Positions 25,019 through 32,974 of a stretch of 53,745 nt of DNA are shown here, one piece after another. Numbering within the stretch: position 1 is the first letter of the stretch; each line of letters begins with the position of its first letter. The notes under the pieces were generated by a model. It was not told where the DNA came from. It saw only the letters and a list, made by a program, of their open reading frames with translations, and ran no database searches. The DNA is taken from contig JAAVZL010000058.1 of assembly GCA_022791635.1 (NCBI GenBank), positions 1 to 53,745 on the forward strand, written 5' to 3'. The stretch comes from Lachnospiraceae bacterium. Its GTDB lineage: Bacteria; Bacillota; Clostridia; Lachnospirales; Lachnospiraceae. A program made the position numbers and the translations under genes.

Positions 25019-25137
25019 ATTGCGGAACTGGAAACAGCAATAGCCCAGGCAGTACCCAGATGGATTTACGGACGCGTTTTTTTGCGGCCGGAAATTCATC
25101 TCCATTACTGCGTACTGAATGGGCTATTGCGGAACTG
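25019..25137 (+). promoter_or_regulatory. inverted-repeat leader of ftsH flanked by a 12-bp direct repeat
   Basis: ATTGCGGAACTG occurs at 25019-25030 and 25126-25137. Between them lies an imperfect hairpin: GCAATAGCCC (25037) with GGGCTATTGC (25121), CAGTAC with GTACTG, AGATGGATTT with AAATTCATCT. It may be a structured leader or a small inserted element with duplicated ends. The ribosome site of ftsH is outside the hairpin. Confidence 0.6.
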
Positions 25138-25153
25138 AAATGGAGGAACAATT

Positions 25154-26989
25154 TTGAACAACAGACAATACAGGGTATCATTTTTTTATTTGATTCTCCT
25201 GGCAATGCTTCTCTTCTTTGTTGCGGAGTTTGCAAAAAGAGCGGAGATGCAGAACTTGTATACGTATACGCAGTTTGAGGAGGATGTTAAGAGCGGTCAG
25301 GTGGCCCATGCGGTGATAACCCAGAATGAGACGGCGCCTACGGGAATCGTTGAGCTGGTAAAGACGGACGGAACAGCCTCCAAGGTGAATGTGCCGGATA
25401 CGGTGGAGGCCGGAAAGTTGCTTCAGAAGGCGGGAGTTTCGGTGGCCTATGACAATGTAAGGGGTCAGAGCTGGCTTCAAAGTCTTGGCATTCCCCTCCT
25501 GGTGGCGGTTGTGGTAGTATTTGCCATGATGATGCTGATGAACCGCCAGGCAGGCGGCGGCAATAACCGCATGATGGATTTTGGAAGAAGCCGGGCCAAG
25601 ATGACTACTCAGGAGCAGATTCATACCACCTTTAAGGATGTGGCGGGACTCCAGGAGGAGAAGGAAGACCTGCGGGAGATCGTGGATTTCCTGAAAATGC
25701 CTCAAAAATATATTAAGGTAGGAGCCCGGATCCCCAAGGGCGTGCTGCTGGAGGGACCTCCGGGTACAGGTAAGACCCTGCTTGCCAAGGCGGTGGCAGG
25801 GGAGGCGGGCGTGCCCTTTTTCAGCATTTCCGGCTCGGATTTTGTGGAAATGTTTGTGGGCGTGGGAGCCTCCCGGGTGCGGGATTTGTTTGCGGATGCC
25901 AAGCGGAATCATCCCTGCATTGTCTTTATTGATGAGATTGACGCGGTAGCCAGACGCCGTGGAAGCGGCATGGGCGGCGGACACGACGAGCGGGAGCAGA
26001 CCCTGAACCAGCTTTTGGTGGAAATGGACGGCTTCGGCGTAAATGAAGGCATCATTGTGATGGCGGCCACCAACCGGGTGGATATCCTGGATCCGGCGAT
26101 TTTGCGTCCGGGACGTTTTGATCGAAAGATTATGGTGGGCCGGCCCGACGTGAAGGGCCGGGAGGAGATTCTCCACGTGCACGCAAAGGATAAGCCTCTG
26201 GCGGAGGATGTGGACTTAAAGCAGGTGGCTCAGACCACGGCAGGAATGACAGGTGCGGATCTGGAGAACCTGATGAATGAGGCGGCCATCTTTGCGGCGA
26301 AGGAGGATCGGCAGTATATTCTCCAGAGCGATATCCGCAAGTCCTTTGTGAAGGTGGGCATTGGAGCCGAGAAAAAGAGCCGTGTGGTTTCCGAGAAGGA
26401 AAAGCGCATTACGGCTTACCATGAGGCGGGGCACGCTATTTTGTTCCATGTGCTTCCGGATGTGGGGCCGGTCTATACGGTTTCCATTATTCCCACGGGG
26501 ATGGGAGCGGCAGGCTACACCATGCCTCTTCCGGAGAGAGACGATATGTTCAACACCAAGGGCAAGATGCTGCAGGACATTCAGGTGTCTTTGGGAGGCA
26601 GAATTGCCGAGGAGCTGATTTTTGACGATATTACCACAGGCGCTTCTCAGGATATCAAGCAGGCCACAGGCGTGGCGCGGGCTATGGTGACCAAGTACGG
26701 CATGTCCGAGGAGCTTGGGCTTGTGAATTATGATTCCGAGGAAGAGGTCTTCATTGGAAGGGATTTTGGCCATACCAAGGGCTACGGCGAGGTGATCGCA
26801 AGTAAAATAGATATGGAGATCAAGCGGATTGTAGACGAATGCTACCAGAAGGCGAAGGAGATTATTCTGGCCCACCGCAGAGTGCTGGATGAGACCGCAG
26901 AGCTGCTGCTTGAGAAGGAAAAAATTACAAGAGAGGAATTTGAGGCTCTTTTCAAGAAGGAAGAGGAGCAGCTGATTTTTAATTCTTAA
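25154..26989 (+). CDS. ftsH: ATP-dependent zinc metalloprotease FtsH
   Basis: A membrane-anchored AAA protease that degrades misfolded membrane proteins and regulators. The 611-residue protein has two N-terminal membrane helices (about 8-25 and 112-129) around a small extracytoplasmic domain, Walker A GPPGTGKT (201-208), Walker [10 protein letters not shown], the second region of homology [20 protein letters not shown], and the protease motif HEAGH (423-427). It begins with TTG 7-8 bases after GGAGG. A terminator follows. Single gene after tilS-hpt, with its own structured leader. Confidence 0.97.
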   Translation: MNNRQYRVSFFYLILLAMLLFFVAEFAKRAEMQNLYTYTQFEEDVKSGQVAHAVITQNETAPTGIVELVKTDGTASKVNVPDTVEAGKLLQKAGVSVAYDNVRGQSWLQSLGIPLLVAVVVVFAMMMLMNRQAGGGNNRMMDFGRSRAKMTTQEQIHTTFKDVAGLQEEKEDLREIVDFLKMPQKYIKVGARIPKGVLLEGPPGTGKTLLAKAVAGEAGVPFFSISGSDFVEMFVGVGASRVRDLFADAKRNHPCIVFIDEIDAVARRRGSGMGGGHDEREQTLNQLLVEMDGFGVNEGIIVMAATNRVDILDPAILRPGRFDRKIMVGRPDVKGREEILHVHAKDKPLAEDVDLKQVAQTTAGMTGADLENLMNEAAIFAAKEDRQYILQSDIRKSFVKVGIGAEKKSRVVSEKEKRITAYHEAGHAILFHVLPDVGPVYTVSIIPTGMGAAGYTMPLPERDDMFNTKGKMLQDIQVSLGGRIAEELIFDDITTGASQDIKQATGVARAMVTKYGMSEELGLVNYDSEEEVFIGRDFGHTKGYGEVIASKIDMEIKRIVDECYQKAKEIILAHRRVLDETAELLLEKEKITREEFEALFKKEEEQLIFNS

Positions 26990-27034
26990 GAGGAAGGCCT
27001 GACGGCTTGTTGTGTGACAGTCCCCAGTGAGAGC

Positions 27035-27067
27035 AAAAGAATTCCGTCATTATGACGGAATTCTTTT
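27035..27067 (+). terminator. terminator of ftsH
   Basis: AAAAGAATTCCGTCA and its 3' partner (GACGGAATTCTTTT) form a near-perfect stem with a 4-5 base loop and a T-rich 3' arm. Confidence 0.85.
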
Positions 27068-27131
27068 GTGAAAACCTGACAAAAACAACATGTGATTTTT
27101 GTAAAGTTTGTGCACACTTATTTTGAAACTG

Positions 27132-27247
27132 TGCTATAATAATACTTGTAAAACCCCCAATACATTATATAGTTTTTGCTACACCCCATAAGTAAAAGAA
27201 ATACCTTCTCCTAAAAAAGACAGCAGGACGTAACGGCTGTCTTTTTT
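27132..27247 (+). ncRNA. candidate small RNA
   Basis: An extended -10 promoter, TGC-TATAAT (27132-27140), is followed about 100 bases later by a strong intrinsic terminator, AAAAAAGACAGC (27213-27224) with GCTGTCTTTTTT (27236-27247). No open frame of useful size lies between. The unit is complete, 80 bp before the amylase gene, and does not reach it. It could instead be a leader attenuator of the amylase gene. Not recognised as a known RNA family. Confidence 0.4.
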
Positions 27248-27327
27248 ACTGTCCGCATATCTGCAAAATCTATCTTGTAATCTATAGCGGTGTATTATAA
27301 AATAGATCCAAGGGAGAGAAAAAGAGG

Positions 27328-29478
27328 ATGAGCACAATTAACAGACAGGCACTTTTTTCCGACGAAACAAGTCAATACCGGATTCCGATGGAGGTGAATC
27401 CGGGAGATATGGTAACCGTGATTTTTCGCACGGCAAAGGATGATGTAGAGGCGGTCTACCTGATCAGCAAGGGGAACCGTCTTCCTATGAAGAAATTTCA
27501 GTCTAACGAACGATTTGACTATTATCAGATTCAGATGCGGGTGGGAAGCCGCAGAATGCTTTACTTTTTTGAGATCCGATCCGGGGAGGAGCGGCTCTTC
27601 TACAATAAGCGCGGGGTGACAGAGGAGCTCCAGAGCGTATATTCCTTTGGAATCATTCCGGGCTTTTTTACGCCGGACTGGGCCAAGGGAGCCGTGATGT
27701 ACCAGATCTATGTGGATCGGTTCTGCAATGGCGATCCATCGAACGATGTGATGACAGGAGAGTACAGCTACATCGGGGCTCAGGTGGAGAAGGTGGAGGA
27801 CTGGAACCAATGTCCCCGCGCCATGGACGTAAGAAGCTTTTATGGGGGGGATCTCCAGGGGATTTTGGATAAGCTGGATTATCTGGTGGAGCTGGGTGTG
27901 GAAGTTATTTACATGAATCCCATCTTTGTATCACCCTCCAATCACAAATATGATTGTCAGGATTATGACTATATTGATCCCCATTTTACCAGGATCAAGG
28001 AGGATGGAGGAGAGCTGCTGTCTGAGGGTGAGATTGATAATCGGAAGGCAGAGCGCTATATGAAGCGTGTGGTGAACCGGGAGAACCTGGAGGCCAGCAA
28101 TGAATTCTTTATTCATTTTGTGGAGGAGGTTCACAAGCGGGGGATCCGGATTCTTCTGGACGGTGTGTTCAATCACTGCGGCTCCTTCAATAAATGGCTG
28201 GATCGGGAGCGGCTGTATGAGAGCAACGGTGACTACGAGGCAGGGGCTTATGTGTCGGAGCTGAGCGCTTATCGGGATTTCTTTCGGTTCAACAATGAGC
28301 ATGAGTGGCCTTACAATGAATATTACGACGGCTGGTGGGGACATAAGACACTGCCCAAGCTTGCCTACGAATCCTCTCCGGAGCTTCGGGAGTATATTAT
28401 GAACATTGGTCGCAAATGGGTATCTCCGCCCTATTCCGTGGATGGCTGGCGCCTGGATGTGGCGGCGGATCTGGGGCTTACCCCGGGCTATAATCATGAT
28501 TTCTGGAGAGAGTTTCGCAGCAGTGTGAAGGAGGCGAACCCGGAGGCAGTTATTTATGCGGAGCACTATGGAGATGCCTCTGCATGGCTAAGCGGGGGAG
28601 AGTGGGACTCGGTAATGAATTACGACTCCTTTATGGAGCCGATCACCTGGTTCCTCACAGGCATGGAGAAGCACAGCGAGTATTTTCGGGAGGATTTGCT
28701 GAATAATGAGCATGCCCTTGTTGAGACCCTCAGTGAGAATATACGTGCTTTTTACGGCCCGTCCTTCCTGATTGCCATGAATCAGCTGTCCAACCACGAT
28801 CACTCCCGGTTCCTGACCAGAACCAGTCATATGGAGGGAAGACTGGGGAGCCGAAGCTCCGAGGATGCGGCTCTTGGAATCTCCAAGGCAGTATTCCGGG
28901 AGGCGGTGGCGCTGCAGATGACCTGGTCAGGGGCTCCTACCCTTTATTATGGCGATGAGGCGGGCTTGTGCGGCTTTACGGATCCGGACAACCGACGGAC
29001 CTACCCCTGGGGCAATGAGGATGAGGAGCTGATTGCATTTCACAGGGAAATGATACGCATCCACAAGGAGAATCCTGCCTGTAAGACGGGCTCCGGCAAA
29101 ATCGTTCTGGCTCTTCACGGGATCATCGGCATGATTCGGTTTGCCAAGGACAGTCAGGTTCTGGTTGTGGTGAACAACAACGAGGAAGGGCAGAAGATAT
29201 CGGTACCTGTCTGGATTGGAGAGGTCTTTGACGGCGCTCTGATGGAGCGGCTGATTTTGTCGGTGGAGGACGGCTTTACCACAGAGACCGCCTGTTATCT
29301 GGTGTCTGGCGGAGAGATTGAGATTTTTATGCCGCCCCTTTCTGCGGCCGTGCTTCGCACCCGCCGGGAAGCAAAGGGAAAGGAATCATTTTTGGATAAG
29401 TACAAAAAGAAATGGATGACAAGGAGAAGACAAAATGATGCAGGTAGTACTTGGAAGCACAGGAATCGCAGCACATAA
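27328..29478 (+). CDS. intracellular GH13 alpha-glucanase (neopullulanase type)
   Basis: Cleaves alpha-glucosidic bonds of malto-oligosaccharides, cyclodextrins or pullulan in the cytoplasm; no signal peptide is present. The 716-residue protein has an N-terminal beta-sandwich, then the TIM barrel from about residue 120 (VMYQIYVDRFCNGDP). GH13 regions are visible: DGVFNHCG, the nucleophile Asp377 in GWRLDVAADL, the acid Glu412 in VIYAEHYGD, and Asp491 in LSNHDHSRF, followed by YYGDEAGL. The C-terminal tail is basic. Its last 44 bp overlap the next gene. The preference for substrate cannot be read from sequence alone. Confidence 0.93.
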   Translation: MSTINRQALFSDETSQYRIPMEVNPGDMVTVIFRTAKDDVEAVYLISKGNRLPMKKFQSNERFDYYQIQMRVGSRRMLYFFEIRSGEERLFYNKRGVTEELQSVYSFGIIPGFFTPDWAKGAVMYQIYVDRFCNGDPSNDVMTGEYSYIGAQVEKVEDWNQCPRAMDVRSFYGGDLQGILDKLDYLVELGVEVIYMNPIFVSPSNHKYDCQDYDYIDPHFTRIKEDGGELLSEGEIDNRKAERYMKRVVNRENLEASNEFFIHFVEEVHKRGIRILLDGVFNHCGSFNKWLDRERLYESNGDYEAGAYVSELSAYRDFFRFNNEHEWPYNEYYDGWWGHKTLPKLAYESSPELREYIMNIGRKWVSPPYSVDGWRLDVAADLGLTPGYNHDFWREFRSSVKEANPEAVIYAEHYGDASAWLSGGEWDSVMNYDSFMEPITWFLTGMEKHSEYFREDLLNNEHALVETLSENIRAFYGPSFLIAMNQLSNHDHSRFLTRTSHMEGRLGSRSSEDAALGISKAVFREAVALQMTWSGAPTLYYGDEAGLCGFTDPDNRRTYPWGNEDEELIAFHREMIRIHKENPACKTGSGKIVLALHGIIGMIRFAKDSQVLVVVNNNEEGQKISVPVWIGEVFDGALMERLILSVEDGFTTETACYLVSGGEIEIFMPPLSAAVLRTRREAKGKESFLDKYKKKWMTRRRQNDAGSTWKHRNRST

Positions 29479-30460
29479 AAACGGATTTGGAGCATTGCCG
29501 ATTCAGAGGATCTCCAAGGAGGCGGCAGTGGCGCTTCTAAGGAGAGCCCGTGAGGGCGGCATGAACTTCTTTGACACGGCCAGATTCTATACGGACAGTG
29601 AGGAGAAGCTGGGGGAGGCCTTTGGGAAGGTGCGGGATGAGATTTATCTGGCAACGAAAACCATGGCTCAGACAGCGGAGGACTTTTGGAGGGATTTGGA
29701 TACTTCCCTGAAATGCCTTCAGACAGACCATGTGGATCTGTATCAGTTTCACAATCCCTCCTTCTGCCCCAAGCCCGGGGACGGAAGCGGTCTTTACGAG
29801 GCCATGCTGGAGGCGAAGGCCCAGGGAAAAATACGCCATATCGGAATTACCAATCACCGGCTTAAGGTGGCCCATGAGGCCATTGACAGCGGTCTCTATG
29901 AGACCTTGCAGTTCCCCTTCTGCTATCTGGCTACGGAGCATGAACTGGAGCTGGTGGAAAAGTGCAGGAAGGCGAATATGGGCTTTATTGCCATGAAGGG
30001 CTTGTCCGGCGGACTTTTGACCAATTCTGCGGCATCCTATGCATTTATGGCTCAGTTTGACAATGTGCTTCCTATCTGGGGAATTCAAAGGGAGCGGGAG
30101 CTTGATGAATTTCTTTCCTACATAGACAATCCGCCGGCCATGACGGAGGAGATCCGGGCAGAGATTGCCAGGGACAAGGAGGAGCTTGGGGCGGACTTCT
30201 GCCGGGCCTGCGGCTACTGTATGCCCTGTCCGGCGGGCATTGAGATCAATACCTGCGCCCGCATGTCTCAGCTCATTCGGCGCTCGCCCTCCGAGCTTCA
30301 GCTGACGCCGGAGGTACAGGCGAAGATGAAGAAGATAGAGGACTGCAAGCATTGCAATGCCTGCAAGAAGAAATGCCCCTTTGGATTGGATACGCCTGCG
30401 CTTTTGGAGAAGAATTATGCGGATTACAAGGAGATTCTGGCGGGGAGAGTGACGCCGTAA
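29435..30460 (+). CDS. aldo/keto reductase with 4Fe-4S C-terminal domain
   Basis: An NAD(P)H-dependent reductase fused to a ferredoxin-like tail. The 341-residue protein has the AKR barrel (GFGALPIQRISKEAA; FFDTARFYTDSEEKLG with catalytic Asp and Tyr; ATKTMAQT with Lys; YQFHNP) and then two cysteine clusters, CRACGYCMPCPAGIEINTC and CKHCNACKKKCPFGLDTP, of the kind found in clostridial iron-sulfur AKRs. GGAGAAG precedes two ATG codons. It overlaps the amylase gene, so the pair is an operon. Substrate unknown. Confidence 0.93.
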   Translation: MMQVVLGSTGIAAHKNGFGALPIQRISKEAAVALLRRAREGGMNFFDTARFYTDSEEKLGEAFGKVRDEIYLATKTMAQTAEDFWRDLDTSLKCLQTDHVDLYQFHNPSFCPKPGDGSGLYEAMLEAKAQGKIRHIGITNHRLKVAHEAIDSGLYETLQFPFCYLATEHELELVEKCRKANMGFIAMKGLSGGLLTNSAASYAFMAQFDNVLPIWGIQRERELDEFLSYIDNPPAMTEEIRAEIARDKEELGADFCRACGYCMPCPAGIEINTCARMSQLIRRSPSELQLTPEVQAKMKKIEDCKHCNACKKKCPFGLDTPALLEKNYADYKEILAGRVTP

Positions 30461-30489
30461 AGAGAGTCTTAGAGAGAACCAGGAATTTT

Positions 30490-30536
30490 AAACTGTGAAC
30501 TTATGAGTATAATACCTGTAAGTTCACAGTTTTTTT
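30490..30536 (+). terminator. terminator of the amylase-reductase operon
   Basis: AAACTGTGAACTTA (30490-30503) pairs with TAAGTTCACAGTTT, continuing into TTTTTTT. Confidence 0.9.
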
Positions 30537-30588
30537 ATGGGGAAAAATAGACAAAAGAATTTCTGGAAAAATAGATAACTAGTTCATG

Positions 30589-31011
30589 TGAGCCCGGAAC
30601 TTTATCCAGGCGAAACACATGCACTTGTGGGTGTAGGAAGAGGGAAGAGCCATTGTCTTTATTTCTCATAAGCTTCGGGAGGTCATTCGGGTTGCAGATC
30701 GCATTACGGTAATGCGAAAGGGATGTGTGGTGCAGTCCGGGTGGATGCGGGGCGATGTGGGAGAGGCGGAAATTGCCCGGGCAATGGTGGGAAAAAATGA
30801 TGTGCAGCTCATCCAAAATAAGGGGGAGGGCGAGATTGGCGAGGTCGTGCTGGAGGCAGAGAAGCTTTGGTATTTTGATGCCGCAGGAATTCCGAAAATC
30901 AGAGATTTATCCTTTGTCCTGAAGCGAGGGGAAATTCTCGTAGTGGGAGACGTTGAGGGGAACAGGCAGACAGAGCTGACCCAGCTTTTGATCGGGCGGT
31001 CAATATCGTGA
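30589..31011 (+). pseudogene. decayed sugar/nucleoside ABC transporter ATPase
   Basis: Remains of a two-domain ABC ATPase of the RbsA/nucleoside type. LYPGETHALVG followed by GRGKS is the first Walker A region; directly after it, in a different frame, comes AIVFISHKLREV and VADRITVMRKG, which normally lies about 100 residues later. The second half continues to LSFVLKRGEILVVGDVEGNR (second Walker A, degenerate) and stops at LLIGR. So there is an internal deletion, a frameshift and a 3' truncation. The downstream border abuts a minus-strand gene fragment. Confidence 0.75.
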
Positions 31012-31136
31012 AAATCCGGAACAACGCCCTTGAAATACAACAGCATGGAAGCTCCCAGCGCCCAAGTGATGCCAGCTTCGTTGAAACAATGCGCAATCTT
31101 TTTAAGCAGGTCAATTTTCTTCTGTACTTCTGCCAT
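30999..31136 (-). pseudogene. N-terminal fragment of a nucleotidyltransferase-like gene
   Basis: About 46 residues on the minus strand, MAEVQKKIDLLKKI, then WALGASMLLYFKG and DFHDID, match the start of small nucleotidyltransferase-fold proteins; after the D-x-D-like DFHDID the homology stops at the border with the ABC ATPase fragment. GGAGG and a promoter (TTGTAG, 17 bases, TATAAT on the minus strand) are intact, so it may still be transcribed. Too short to function. Confidence 0.6.
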
Positions 31137-31266
31137 ATTACACCTCCACGAACGCCGATTTGACTCTCTAATTATATCATAGCCAATTTTTAGCTACAAG
31201 CTGTGAGCCATGAATTGACAGCAGGATTAAAAAAGGGTATCCTTCCAGTAGATGTATTTGTAAATG

Positions 31267-31317
31267 TGTCCATATCCTCAGTGTACAAGGGGACACCTCC
31301 CTTGTACACTGAGGATA
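31267..31317 (+). promoter_or_regulatory. perfect 19-bp hairpin before the trp remnant
   Basis: A 19-bp perfect inverted repeat (31273-31291 with 31299-31317) has a 7-base loop. GTGTCC at 31267 can pair instead with GGACAC at 31291, giving a second, exclusive structure. No T-run follows, so it is not a standard terminator; it may be a leader or operator left from the trp operon. Confidence 0.55.
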
Positions 31318-31353
31318 AAGCTGGGAGAATAAGAAAATAAGAGGAGCAACCAT

Positions 31354-31860
31354 ATGTCAAAAGGGAGATTTGGAATTCATGGGGGGCAATACATTCCGGA
31401 GACACTGATGAATGCGGTGCAGGAACTGGAGGAGGCCTACAACCATTATAAGCAGGATCCGGAATTTAACCGGGAGCTTACACAGTTGTTCAATGAATAT
31501 GCGGGAAGGCCTTCCAGGCTTTATTATGCCGCCCGTATGACAGAGGATCTGGTGGAGCTGGGGATTCCCTTCTCCGATCCCGCGGCGGAGGGGCCGGTGA
31601 TCCAGGCAGCCAACGTGCGCTCCAGGATTACCACAGATATCGGCGCAATGATAGAGCTGATAAAGCAGGAAAAAGAGATTCCCTGTGCGGTTGGCTTTGG
31701 AATCTCCACACCGGAGCAAGCCAAAGCTATGGCGGCCAAAGCGGACGGGGTGATTGTAGGCTCTGCCATCGTGCGGCTGTGCGGAAAATACGGATCAGAC
31801 TGTGTGGAGCATGTAAAGGCTTATGTGAAGGAAATGAAGGACGTCTTGAGAGGGGAGTGA
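31354..31860 (+). pseudogene. in-frame trpB-trpA deletion fusion
   Basis: Residues 1-66 (GRFGIHGGQYIPETLM; EYAGRPSRLYYAARMTEDL) are the N-terminus of tryptophan synthase beta. From residue 66 the chain is tryptophan synthase alpha: LVELGIPFSDPAAEGP, keeping the catalytic Glu (68) and Asp (75), then after ANVR a jump to SRITTDIGAMI and VGFGISTPEQAKAM, IVGSAIVRL. TrpB's PLP lysine and most of both barrels are missing. Thus two in-frame deletions, from trpB into trpA and inside trpA, leave a 168-residue open frame with a good ribosome site (AGGAG). It cannot make tryptophan; whether the residual protein is made is unknown. aroC follows 5 bp later. Confidence 0.9.
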
Positions 31861-31865
31861 TTATT

Positions 31866-32966
31866 ATGGCAGGTTCCATATTCGGAAAGCATTTGTGCAT
31901 CTCAACCTGGGGAGAGTCCCATGGGAAGGCCATCGGCGTGGTGGTGGACGGTTGCCCGGCAGGGCTGGCTCTTTCGGAGGAGGATATACAGGAATATTTA
32001 AACCGCAGAAAGCCAGGGCAATCCCGGTATACCACCAGCAGGCAGGAGGCGGACAAGGCGGAGATCCTCTCCGGCGTCTTTGAGGGGAAGACAACGGGAA
32101 CACCTATTTCTATGGTGGTATATAATACCTCACAGCGATCCGGTGATTACAGCGAGATCGCCTCCTATTACCGCCCTGGGCATGCAGACTATACTTTTGA
32201 CCAGAAATACGGCTTTCGGGATTACCGGGGAGGCGGCCGTTCCTCCGGGCGGGAGACCATTGGCCGGGTGGCGGCAGGAGCCATAGCGGCTAAAATCTTA
32301 AAGGAGATGGGCGTTCATATCACTACCTATACTTGTGCCGTCGGGCCTGTGGAGATTGACAGGGAGAGATTTTCCCGGGAGGAGATTTTGAAAAATGCCT
32401 TCTTTATGCCGGACGCTGTGGCGGCAGAAAAGGCAGGTCTCTATGTGGAGGAATGTATGAAGGCCCAGGATTCCTGCGGCGGTGTCATAGAGTGTGTCAT
32501 CGAGGGAGTTCCCACCGGTCTGGGAGAGCCCTGCTTTGACAAGCTGGACGCCAATCTGGCCAGGGCGATCCTGTCTATCGGGGCAGTAAAGGGCTTTGAG
32601 ATAGGAGACGGCTTTGGGGCGGCCCGGGCTAGGGGAAGCCGGAACAATGATGCCTTTGTATGCCGGGATGGAAAAGTCTCCAAGGAGACCAATCATGCAG
32701 GGGGAACCCTGGGGGGGATCAGTGACGGCAGCGCCCTTGTCTTTCGGGCTGCGGTGAAGCCCACGCCCTCTATCGCGGCTATGCAGCGTACGGTCAATCA
32801 AAAGGGAGAAAATATCGAGATCAGCATTCGCGGACGCCACGATCCGGTGATTGTGCCCCGGGCGGTAGTGGTGGTGGAGGCTATGGCAGCCCTCACGGTA
32901 GCCGACGCCCTAATGGAGGGGATGAGCGCGCGGATGGAGTATATGCAGAGGATTTGGGGTGTGTGA
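31866..32966 (+). CDS. aroC: chorismate synthase
   Basis: Last step of the shikimate pathway, making chorismate with reduced FMN as cofactor. The 366-residue protein has the family signatures GKHLCISTWGESHGKAIG near the start, RPGHADYTF, the segment DYRGGGRSSGRETIGR, and SRNNDAF with NHAGGTLGGISDG. The ATG at 31866 follows GAGAGGGGAG; the frame is open upstream into the trp remnant but homology begins at MAGSIFGKH. Its end overlaps the region before the next regulator start. It was probably the downstream member of a trp/aro operon whose trp genes have decayed. Confidence 0.97.
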   Translation: MAGSIFGKHLCISTWGESHGKAIGVVVDGCPAGLALSEEDIQEYLNRRKPGQSRYTTSRQEADKAEILSGVFEGKTTGTPISMVVYNTSQRSGDYSEIASYYRPGHADYTFDQKYGFRDYRGGGRSSGRETIGRVAAGAIAAKILKEMGVHITTYTCAVGPVEIDRERFSREEILKNAFFMPDAVAAEKAGLYVEECMKAQDSCGGVIECVIEGVPTGLGEPCFDKLDANLARAILSIGAVKGFEIGDGFGAARARGSRNNDAFVCRDGKVSKETNHAGGTLGGISDGSALVFRAAVKPTPSIAAMQRTVNQKGENIEISIRGRHDPVIVPRAVVVVEAMAALTVADALMEGMSARMEYMQRIWGV

Positions 32967-32974
32967 GGTGCGCC

